This document shows positions 52,213 through 59,688 of a DNA stretch of 64,000 nucleotides, one piece after another. A program made the translations under genes and the position numbers. Under the pieces are notes generated by a model. It was not told where the DNA came from. It saw only the letters and a list, made by a program, of their open reading frames with translations, and did no database searches. The stretch is from Flavobacterium solisilvae (GTDB taxonomy: Bacteria; Bacteroidota; Bacteroidia; Flavobacteriales; Flavobacteriaceae): NCBI RefSeq assembly GCF_012911605.1, contig NZ_JAAMPT010000209.1:124001-188000 (forward strand). Direction: 5' to 3'. Position 1 is the stretch's first letter, and every line of letters begins with the position of its first letter.

Positions 52213-53394
52213 TTACAACAGCTCGTAAATACCTGCAGAACCTTGTCCAGTTCCAACACACATACTTACAATTCCGTATTTGGATTTTCTTAAACGCATT
52301 TCGTCAAATAATTGAACCGATAGTTTTGCTCCAGTACAACCTAGTGGATGTCCTAAAGCAATGGCACCACCATTAACATTCACGATATCAGGATTTAAAC
52401 CTAATTCTCTAACAACTGCTAAGGATTGTGAGGCAAATGCTTCGTTTAGTTCGATTAAATCGATGTCATTCAAGGTTAAACCTGCTTGTTTCAATGCTTT
52501 TGGAATAGCTTTTACTGGACCAATTCCCATAATTCTTGGTTCAACACCTGCAGATGCAAAATTTACTAATCGTGCAATAGGAGTAACGCCAAGTTCTTTT
52601 ACTAGTTCTTCACTCATGATTAGTACAAAAGCTGCACCATCACTCATTTGAGAAGAGTTTCCAGCTGTTACAGAACCATCGGCTGCGAATACTGGTTTTA
52701 GTTTTCCTAAAGCGGCAATATTGGTGTCAGCTCTTGGACCTTCATCTTTATTTACTACATACGATTTGGTTTCTTTTTTACCATTTTCATTGATGAATGT
52801 TTGCTCCACAGTAATCGGAACAATTTGTCTGTTAAATTTACCTTCGGCTTGAGCTTTTAAGGCTTTTTGATGCGAATTGAAAGCAAACTCATCTTGGTCT
52901 TCACGTGATACATTGAATTGTTTAGCAACAGCTTCAGCGGTTAAACCCATTCCCCAATAATAATCTTCGTGACCTTCTTTTGCTACGGCGTAATCTGGTG
53001 TTGGTTTATATCCACCCATTGGAATAAAACTCATACTTTCAGCGCCACCGGCAATGATACAATCTGCCATTCCGCTTTGGATTTTAGCCGTTGCCATTCC
53101 GATAGTTTCTAATCCTGAAGCGCAATATCTATTGACAGTAACACCTGGAACGTCTGTAACTTTTAATCCCATTAAGGAAATTAAACGACCTACATTTAAA
53201 CCTTGCTCAGCTTCTGGCATGGCGTTTCCAACCATTACGTCGTCAATTCTTTTTTTGTCGAAATCAGGAAACTGTGCCATCATGTGTTCGATGGTTTCTG
53301 CTGCTAATTCGTCAGGACGTTTGAAACGAAAAACTCCTTTTGGTGCTTTTCCAACGGCTGTTCTAAAGCCTGATACTATATATGCTGTTTTCAT
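52213..53394 (-). CDS. fadA: Acetyl-CoA C-acyltransferase (thiolase)
   Basis: 393 residues. Nucleophile Cys in NRYCASGLETIGMA (about 87-100), GGAESMS near 117-123, active-site His in NGGAIALGHPLGCTGA (about 340-355) and the second Cys in VSMCVGTGQGSAG (about 377-389). It cleaves 3-oxoacyl-CoA in the last step of beta-oxidation. In one direction with the fadB-like and acyl-CoA dehydrogenase genes, though a four-helix-bundle gene intervenes. Confidence 0.95.
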   Translation of the reverse strand: MKTAYIVSGFRTAVGKAPKGVFRFKRPDELAAETIEHMMAQFPDFDKKRIDDVMVGNAMPEAEQGLNVGRLISLMGLKVTDVPGVTVNRYCASGLETIGMATAKIQSGMADCIIAGGAESMSFIPMGGYKPTPDYAVAKEGHEDYYWGMGLTAEAVAKQFNVSREDQDEFAFNSHQKALKAQAEGKFNRQIVPITVEQTFINENGKKETKSYVVNKDEGPRADTNIAALGKLKPVFAADGSVTAGNSSQMSDGAAFVLIMSEELVKELGVTPIARLVNFASAGVEPRIMGIGPVKAIPKALKQAGLTLNDIDLIELNEAFASQSLAVVRELGLNPDIVNVNGGAIALGHPLGCTGAKLSVQLFDEMRLRKSKYGIVSMCVGTGQGSAGIYELL

Positions 53395-53402
53395 ATTTTA
53401 AA

Positions 53403-53431
53403 GTATTAAGATTGGAGTATTAAGTATTAAG
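53403..53431 (+). repeat. 29-bp flanking repeat A of the four-helix-bundle gene
   Basis: Built from GTATTAAG/TATTAAG words. It matches the copy at 53812 in 28 of 29 positions in the same orientation. Confidence 0.85.
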
Positions 53432-53447
53432 ACTTACCAATCGTTTA

Positions 53448-53801
53448 TTAAACTTTTAATGTTTTTTGAAAGGAGAAATTCATATTTGAAACTTCTACTA
53501 ATTTGTTAATTATAGGCTGTATTATTTCTTCTGATATTAGTTTTAACCTTTTTGCGAGTATTAATTGAGTTATTAATTCAAAAGTAGAACCATTAGCTAT
53601 TCCTAAAAATTGGATAAATTCTTTATTATGATTTCTACCTGAACCTTCAGCTATGTTAGAAGGAATAGAAACAGCACATTTTTTTATTTGATGTATCAAA
53701 TTGAATTTTTCATCATCAGGTAAAAGCAAAGAAATTTCATAAACTTCAACAGCTATATCCATTGCTTTTTGCCAGATTTTTAGTTTTTCAAAATTGTGCA
53801 T
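53448..53801 (-). CDS. Four-helix-bundle (S23 / 23S rRNA IVS-type) protein
   Basis: 117 residues. The sequence FEKLKIWQKAMDIAVEVY (about 4-21), the middle IKKCAVSIPSNIAEGSGR (about 39-56) and the last helices fit the S23 family, first found in intervening sequences of 23S rRNA genes. Here no rRNA is near. It sits inside a fatty acid degradation cluster and is flanked by 29-bp repeats. Function of the family is not established; nucleic-acid binding has been suggested. Confidence 0.93.
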   Translation of the reverse strand: MHNFEKLKIWQKAMDIAVEVYEISLLLPDDEKFNLIHQIKKCAVSIPSNIAEGSGRNHNKEFIQFLGIANGSTFELITQLILAKRLKLISEEIIQPIINKLVEVSNMNFSFQKTLKV

Positions 53802-53811
53802 ATTCTGTGTT

Positions 53812-53840
53812 GTATTAAGATTAGAGTATTAAGTATTAAG
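53812..53840 (+). repeat. 29-bp flanking repeat B of the four-helix-bundle gene
   Basis: Same orientation and 28 of 29 positions identical to the copy at 53403; similarity continues weakly (CTACTAATC against TTACCAATC). Confidence 0.85.
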
Positions 53841-53905
53841 TCTACTAATCATGTTTAATTATTTTATATTTTAAAAACCCTTATCATCAGTCTTAATACA
53901 ACAGT

Positions 53906-53934
53906 CTTAATACTTAATACTTCAGTCTTAATAC
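53906..53934 (-). repeat. 29-bp repeat C, inverted copy
   Basis: An inverted, slightly diverged copy of the same unit that touches the stop codon of the fadB-like gene. With copy B it can form a hairpin around about 65 bases. Confidence 0.8.
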
Positions 53935-56324
53935 TAATTTCTCAACGGTTTACCTTTAGTAAGCATGAATTGAATTCTCTCCAACGTTTTTCTTTCTGTA
54001 CAAAGTGATAAGAAAGCTTCACGTTCGATATCTAATAAGTATTGTTCACTTACTAATGTTGGTTCTGATAAATCACCTCCAGCCATTACATACGCTAATT
54101 TGTTGGCAATTTTCAAATCGTGTTCTGAAATGTATTTTCCGGCTACCATTTGGTTGGTTCCTACTAAGAACATTCCCAATGCTTGTTTACCCAAAACTTT
54201 TATATCAGTTCTTCTTACTGGTTGTGTGTAACCTTGGTCAGCCATTTGTAATGCTACTTGTTTAGCAACTGCAATTTGACGGTCTTTGTTTACTACTACA
54301 ATGTCTTTTCCTTTTTGTAAAATGCCTAAATCAAACGCTTCGTATGCAGAAGTTGCAACTTTTGCCATTCCGATGGTTAAGAAGTTTTCTTGAAGAACGT
54401 TTAATTCCACATCATTTTTGCGGAACAAATCACTTGCACGAACTGCCATTTCTTTAGAACCACCACCACCTGGAATTACTCCAACTCCAAATTCTACTAA
54501 ACCAATATAGGTTTCAGCAGCGGCAACAACTCTATCAGCGTGCATACTCATTTCGCATCCGCCACCAAGTGTCATTCCATGAGGCGCAACGATTACAGGA
54601 ATAGAGGAGTAGCGCACTCGCATCATCGTGTCTTGGAACATTTTGATAGCCATATTCAACTCGTCGTATTCTTGCTCAACAGCCATCATGAAAATCATTC
54701 CGATATTCGCTCCAACAGAGAAATTAGTTCCTTGATTTCCGATCACTAATCCTTTGTAATCTTTTTCGGCTAAGTCTATTGCTTTGTTGATAGCAGTTAA
54801 AACGCCACCACCAATGGTATTCATTTTTGAATGGAATTCTAAATTCAAAATTCCGTCACCTAAATCGATTACTGATGCATCTGAGTTACCCCAAACTTTA
54901 TGACTTTCTCTGATATTATCTAAGATGATAAAGGCATCTTGACCTGGTTTTTCATCTTGAGATTTTGAAGAAATGTTGTAGAAGCACGTTTTACCATTTT
55001 TAACAGAATAAAACGATTTGTTTCCTGAAATCAACATATCCGTTACCCAAGCAGCTGGTTTGTAACCTTCGGCTTCCATCATGGCAATGGCTTTTTCTAC
55101 ACCAATGGCATCCCAAATTTCGAATGGTCCATTTTCCCAACCGAAACCGGCTTTCATGGCATCATCAATTTTATAGAATTCTTCTGTGATTTCTGGAACT
55201 CTGTTAGAACAATAAGCAAACATTGCTGAGAAATTCTTTCTGTAGAAATCGCCTGCTTTGTCTTTTCCTTTAACTAAAACTTTGAAGCGGTCAATTGGTT
55301 TTTCAATAGTTTTTGTTAATTCTAAAGTGGCAAATGACGCTTTTTTAGCTGCTCTATATTCTAATGTATCTAAGTCTAAAGATAGAATGTCTTTACCTTC
55401 TTTTTTGTAAAATCCTTGTCCTGTTTTACTTCCTAGCCATTTATTTTCCATCATTTTGTTGATGAAATCGGGTAGTTTGAACAAGTCGTGTGCTTCGTCA
55501 TTCGGACAATTATCATAAATTCCGTTGGCTACGTGAACTAAGGTATCTAAACCAACGACATCCACAGTTCTGAAGGTTGCCGATTTTGGACGACCAATAA
55601 CTGGACCAGTTAATTTATCTACTTCTTCAATAGTTAATCCCATTTCCTTTACTTGGTGGAATAAACTTTGAATTCCAAAAATTCCAATTCGGTTTCCGAT
55701 AAAAGCTGGAGTATCTTTTGCTATAACTGAAGTTTTTCCTAAGAATTTTGAACCATATTCAAAAAGGAAATCCAATACTTCTTGTGATGTTTTTGGACCT
55801 GGAATGATTTCAAATAATTTCAAATAGCGAGCAGGATTGAAGAAATGCGTTCCACAGAAATGCGCTTGAAAATCATCGCTTCTGCCTTCACTCATAAACT
55901 TAATTGGAATTCCCGAAGTGTTTGACGTTACCAATGTTCCTGGTTTACGGAATTTGTCGATTTGTTCAAACACCAATTTTTTGATGTCCAAACGTTCTAC
56001 AACCACTTCAATAATCCAATCGCAAGTTGCAATTTTGGACATATCATCCGTCGTGTTTCCTGTTGTAATTCGACTTGCAAATTTCTGACTGTAAATAGGC
56101 GATGGGTTGCTCTTTAAAGCATTTGCCAAATGATCATTTACCACACGGTTGCGAACGACTTTACTTTCTAAAGTTAGTCCTTTCTTTTCCTCGATTTCAG
56201 TTAGTGCGTTGGGCACAATGTCTAAAAGGAGTACTTCCAAACCGATGTTAGCAAAATGACAAGCAATTCCAGAACCCATTATTCCAGAACCTACCACTGC
56301 CACTTTTTTAATTGTTCGTTTCAT
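53934..56324 (-). CDS. fadB: Fused 3-hydroxyacyl-CoA dehydrogenase / enoyl-CoA hydratase
   Basis: 796 residues. The N-terminal NAD-binding motif VAVVGSGIMGSGIACHFA (about 8-25) begins the dehydrogenase half (to about 430), with SNTSGIPI and GTHFFNPARYLKLFEI. The hydratase half is C-terminal (about 480-700), with GTNFSVGANIGM and LGGGCEMSMHADRV and the second GGGGSKEMAV. This order is opposite to E. coli FadB (hydratase first). Central steps of beta-oxidation. Downstream of marR in the same direction. Confidence 0.94.
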   Translation of the reverse strand: MKRTIKKVAVVGSGIMGSGIACHFANIGLEVLLLDIVPNALTEIEEKKGLTLESKVVRNRVVNDHLANALKSNPSPIYSQKFASRITTGNTTDDMSKIATCDWIIEVVVERLDIKKLVFEQIDKFRKPGTLVTSNTSGIPIKFMSEGRSDDFQAHFCGTHFFNPARYLKLFEIIPGPKTSQEVLDFLFEYGSKFLGKTSVIAKDTPAFIGNRIGIFGIQSLFHQVKEMGLTIEEVDKLTGPVIGRPKSATFRTVDVVGLDTLVHVANGIYDNCPNDEAHDLFKLPDFINKMMENKWLGSKTGQGFYKKEGKDILSLDLDTLEYRAAKKASFATLELTKTIEKPIDRFKVLVKGKDKAGDFYRKNFSAMFAYCSNRVPEITEEFYKIDDAMKAGFGWENGPFEIWDAIGVEKAIAMMEAEGYKPAAWVTDMLISGNKSFYSVKNGKTCFYNISSKSQDEKPGQDAFIILDNIRESHKVWGNSDASVIDLGDGILNLEFHSKMNTIGGGVLTAINKAIDLAEKDYKGLVIGNQGTNFSVGANIGMIFMMAVEQEYDELNMAIKMFQDTMMRVRYSSIPVIVAPHGMTLGGGCEMSMHADRVVAAAETYIGLVEFGVGVIPGGGGSKEMAVRASDLFRKNDVELNVLQENFLTIGMAKVATSAYEAFDLGILQKGKDIVVVNKDRQIAVAKQVALQMADQGYTQPVRRTDIKVLGKQALGMFLVGTNQMVAGKYISEHDLKIANKLAYVMAGGDLSEPTLVSEQYLLDIEREAFLSLCTERKTLERIQFMLTKGKPLRN

Positions 56325-56340
56325 TTTTTTCTTTTTAAAG

Positions 56341-56368
56341 AGAATAGAAAATAGAGAATAGAAAATAG
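56341..56368. repeat. Two tandem copies of a 14-bp AT-rich unit
   Basis: AGAATAGAAAATAG is repeated twice exactly; a loose inverted counterpart (TTCTATGTTCT words) follows to about 56424. It fills the spacer between marR and the fadB-like gene. Confidence 0.7.
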
Positions 56369-56424
56369 ACTTTTCGATCTAGTTCAACCTCTATGTTCTT
56401 TATTCTATGTTCTATATTCTTAAT

Positions 56425-56856
56425 TTAAAATATCTTTTTCTCTGCAATCAAATCATTAATGATATCTGCGACTTCTATAAAGTTTTGAAGTTTTTCTTCG
56501 GATATATTTTTTCTAATACTTTCATTAAATTTAAGTACCGTTTCTTTCGATTGCGCTCGCATTTGTTTTCCAAAATCAGTCAGGTAAATTAATACGCCAC
56601 GACCATCATTTGGGTTTTTCTTCCTTATTATTAATCCTTTTTCTTCTAAAGTTTTTAATGTTCGAGTTAGAGAAGTTGCTTCCATTCCCATTCTAGAACT
56701 GATAGCTGTTGATGGAGTTCCTTCTTCTTTGTCAATGCTTAAAAGTGCAAAACCTATAGCCATTGAACCATCAAATTTGGAAGCTTCTTCGTTGTACATT
56801 CTTGAAACCGCTTGCCAAGTGGCTCGAAGGATGTAATCTATTGTTTTATCTTTCAT
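56425..56856 (-). CDS. MarR family transcriptional regulator
   Basis: 143 residues. Winged-helix core: EGTPSTAISSRMGMEATSLTRTLKTLEEKGLI (about 42-73, given in two helices) and the wing RKKNPNDGRGVLIYLTDFGK. It heads the beta-oxidation cluster, separated from the fadB-like gene by 100 bases. A perfect palindrome and a promoter box just upstream suggest that it represses itself and the cluster, perhaps releasing on an acyl-CoA; the ligand is inference. Confidence 0.93.
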   Translation of the reverse strand: MKDKTIDYILRATWQAVSRMYNEEASKFDGSMAIGFALLSIDKEEGTPSTAISSRMGMEATSLTRTLKTLEEKGLIIRKKNPNDGRGVLIYLTDFGKQMRAQSKETVLKFNESIRKNISEEKLQNFIEVADIINDLIAEKKIF

Positions 56857-56872
56857 TGCACTTCGTTTTTTT

Positions 56873-56888
56873 ACTAAAACGTTTTAGT
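56873..56888. promoter_or_regulatory. Perfect 16-bp palindrome, probable MarR operator
   Basis: ACTAAAACGTTTTAGT equals its own reverse complement. It lies 17 bases before the marR ATG and 8 bases downstream of the -7 box, exactly where a bound dimer would block transcription. Confidence 0.75.
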
Positions 56889-56896
56889 TTGAATTT

Positions 56897-56904
56897 CAAA
56901 GATA
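56897..56904 (-). promoter_or_regulatory. Promoter -7 element of marR
   Basis: Reading leftward TATCTTTG, an exact TAnnTTTG match. The predicted start falls near 56890, at the edge of the palindrome. Confidence 0.55.
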
Positions 56905-57047
56905 ATAAAAAATATTATGCACGCATACTATTTAATGTAAAAAAAAGCAAAACTCTAATAATTTAACATTTAAGTAAATGTAAAAATTAAGAATTTTAAC
57001 TTTTATATGATAAAATATAAGAAAAATATAGAAGGATATTTTTAATA

Positions 57048-57078
57048 AAAAAAGGAACCCAAATAGAGTTCCTTTTTT
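57048..57078 (-). terminator. Terminator after the fused E1 gene
   Basis: An 11-bp stem (AAAAAAGGAAC / GTTCCTTTTTT) with a 9-base loop. Confidence 0.85.
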
Positions 57079-57097
57079 AATTTTTTATGATAAATCA

Positions 57098-59503
57098 CTA
57101 ATACAAGCTCGGATATTTTTCTGGCATGGCTTCGTGCATAATCGCATAAACTTTTTCAAAAATATCTTCAGCAGATGGTTTTGAGAAATAATCACCATCA
57201 GTTCCATACGCTGGACGATGTGCTTTGGCAGCCATTGTTTGTGGTTGACTGTCTAAAAACTGATAGGCATTTTGTTCCTCTACAATTTGTTGTAAAATAA
57301 AAGCACTTGCGCCACCAGGAACATCTTCGTCGACTACTAATAAGCGATTGGTTTTGGAAACGCTTTTAGCACAATCATGATTGATATCAAAAGGTAATAA
57401 CGATTGCGCATCAATAATTTCTACATCAATACCAACTTCAAGTAGTTCTTTTGAAGCTTGTTCTATAATGCGAAGTGTTGATCCATAAGAAACCACCGTA
57501 ATATCATTTCCTGATTTGATGGTTTCAACAACTCCAATTGGTGTTTTAAATTCACCTAAATTAGTTGGCATTTTTTCTTTTAAACGATAGCCGTTCAAAC
57601 ATTCTACAACCAATGCTGGTTCGTCAGTTTCTAATAATGTATTGTAAAAACCTGCGGCTTTGGTCATATTTCTTGGAACCAAAACATGAATTCCACGAAT
57701 AGCGTTGATAATCATTCCCATTGGTGAACCCGAATGCCAAATTCCTTCCAATCGATGTCCGCGAGTTCTGATGATTAACGGTGCTTTTTGTCGCCCGTGA
57801 GTTCTATATTGTAGCGTAGCCAAATCATCACTCATAATTTGGATAGCATATAAAAGGTAATCCAAATATTGAATTTCAGCTATTGGTCGTAAACCACGCA
57901 TTGCCATTCCAATTCCTTGTCCGAGAATAGTTGCTTCACGAATTCCAGCATCGGCAACACGAAGTTCTCCATATTTTTCCTGCATGCCTTCTAAACCTTG
58001 GTTAACGTCACCAATGTTTCCTGCATCTTCACCAAAAATTAAAGTTTCAGGATATTTATTGAAAATAGCGTCAAAATTGTCACGTAATACTAAACGTGCA
58101 TCAACAGCTTCGGCTGAATTATCATAGGTTGGTTCAACAGCTTTTGTTGACAAAACATTCTTATCTGATTGCGAAAACAAATGCGAACTGAATTTTGGCT
58201 GAATTTTTTCGGTGTAATTTTTTATCCACGTTGCCAAAGTTCCTTTGCTATTTTCTTTAATAATCAGTCGTAAAACTTTGCGTGCTGTTGTAATAATATC
58301 TTTTCGGATTGGTTCTTTAATCGAAGCCAAATCGTTTGCATGTTTCTCAATAAAAACTTTGTTTTCGCTAGTAGAAGCAATTGAATTTAACAAAGAAACC
58401 AATTCATTTTGTTCCGATTTCATTGGTGAAACAAAAGCATTCCAAGCTGCTTTTTTGCCTTCAAGAACTTCTTTTCTTGATGTTTCATCAATTTCGTCTA
58501 ATTCTTCGGCTGTTGCCAAATTATTTTCGATTAACCAATTACGCATTTGAGCCAAACAATCAAATTCAGCTTCCCAAGCTAATCTTTCGGCATTTTTATA
58601 TCTTTCATGACTTCCTGAAGTAGAATGTCCTTGCGGTTGTGTCAATTCATCCACATGTATTAAAACCGGAACGTGTTCTTCACGAGCAATGGCGGCCGCT
58701 TTTTGATAGGTTGCAACCAATGTTGGATAATCCCAACCTTTTACTGTAAAGATTTCGTAGCCGTTATTTTCTTCATCGCGTTGAAAACCTTTCAAGATTT
58801 CAGAAATATTTTCTTTAGTAGTTTGATATCTAGCGTGAACCGAAATTCCATATTCATCATCCCAAACGCTCATAACCATTGGAACTTGTAAAACTCCAGC
58901 AGCATTGATGGTTTCAAAAAACAATCCTTCAGAAGTAGAAGCATTTCCAATTGTTCCCCAAGCGACTTCGTTTCCTTCTTTTGAAAAATTAGTAAAATTT
59001 TCCAATCCGCGAACGTTTCTATATATTTTTGAGGCTTGAGCTAATCCTAATAATCTCGGCATTTGACCAGCTGTTGGCGAAATATCGGCACTGGAATTTT
59101 TTTGAGCCGTTAGGTTTTTCCAGTTTCCGTTTTCGTCTAATGAATGGGTTGCAAAATGTCCGCCCATTTGTCTTCCGGCGCTCATCGGATCAAAATCTAA
59201 ATCGGTATGACCATACAATCCTGCAAAAAATTGCTCGATTGATAGTTGACCAATTGCCATCATAAAAGTTTGGTCACGATAATAACCTGAACGAAAATCA
59301 CCGTTTTGAAATGCTTTTGCCAAAGCCAATTGTGGAACTTCTTTTCCATCGCCAAAAATTCCAAATTTTGCTTTTCCTGTCAGTACTTCTTTTCTTCCAA
59401 GAAGACTACATTCACGGCTAATTCGGGCAATTTTGTAATCGTGTGTAACTTCGGATTTAAAATCTTCAAAAGTGATTTCTGTTTTTAGTTGTGGCTCAAT
59501 CAT
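57098..59503 (-). CDS. 2-oxoacid dehydrogenase E1, alpha and beta subunits fused
   Basis: 801 residues from the ATG at 59503; the TTG at 59530 that opens the frame is inside the promoter box. The alpha half (about 40-390) has FGDGKEVPQLALAKAF, YYRDQTFMMAIG, SAGRQMGGHF and the TPP region GNASTSEGLFFETINAAG, where the usual GDG reads GNA. The beta half (about 460-790) has LIFGEDAGNIGDVNQGLEG, QYLDYLLYAIQ and RTRGHRLEGIWHSGSP. It decarboxylates branched-chain 2-oxo acids or pyruvate-like substrates. No E2 or E3 gene is next to it. Confidence 0.9.
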   Translation of the reverse strand: MIEPQLKTEITFEDFKSEVTHDYKIARISRECSLLGRKEVLTGKAKFGIFGDGKEVPQLALAKAFQNGDFRSGYYRDQTFMMAIGQLSIEQFFAGLYGHTDLDFDPMSAGRQMGGHFATHSLDENGNWKNLTAQKNSSADISPTAGQMPRLLGLAQASKIYRNVRGLENFTNFSKEGNEVAWGTIGNASTSEGLFFETINAAGVLQVPMVMSVWDDEYGISVHARYQTTKENISEILKGFQRDEENNGYEIFTVKGWDYPTLVATYQKAAAIAREEHVPVLIHVDELTQPQGHSTSGSHERYKNAERLAWEAEFDCLAQMRNWLIENNLATAEELDEIDETSRKEVLEGKKAAWNAFVSPMKSEQNELVSLLNSIASTSENKVFIEKHANDLASIKEPIRKDIITTARKVLRLIIKENSKGTLATWIKNYTEKIQPKFSSHLFSQSDKNVLSTKAVEPTYDNSAEAVDARLVLRDNFDAIFNKYPETLIFGEDAGNIGDVNQGLEGMQEKYGELRVADAGIREATILGQGIGMAMRGLRPIAEIQYLDYLLYAIQIMSDDLATLQYRTHGRQKAPLIIRTRGHRLEGIWHSGSPMGMIINAIRGIHVLVPRNMTKAAGFYNTLLETDEPALVVECLNGYRLKEKMPTNLGEFKTPIGVVETIKSGNDITVVSYGSTLRIIEQASKELLEVGIDVEIIDAQSLLPFDINHDCAKSVSKTNRLLVVDEDVPGGASAFILQQIVEEQNAYQFLDSQPQTMAAKAHRPAYGTDGDYFSKPSAEDIFEKVYAIMHEAMPEKYPSLY

Positions 59504-59527
59504 AACTGAATTTATTTCTAGATGAAA

Positions 59528-59535
59528 CAAATTTA
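59528..59535 (-). promoter_or_regulatory. Promoter -7 element of the fused E1 gene
   Basis: Reading leftward TAAATTTG, an exact match, 24 bases before the ATG at 59503. It overlaps the upstream TTG and so decides the start. Confidence 0.6.
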
Positions 59536-59688
59536 GCTAAAAAGAAGTGAAAATTATAATTCTTTGTGAAAAATATAATTTAATTATTGATAAATAAAAT
59601 GGCGTTATTGGATTTTATTTTGATTATAATTCTGTAAATCAATAATTTTGATAAGAATAATGTAAAATGAATGTGATTTTTTTGAAAA

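Noticed and set aside
53448..53801. Ribosomal RNA intervening sequence
   Set aside because: The S23 gene has no rRNA sequence around it; flanks are fatty acid degradation genes.
53403..53934. CRISPR-like repeats
   Set aside because: Only three copies, one inverted, separated by a gene; they bracket the S23 gene instead.
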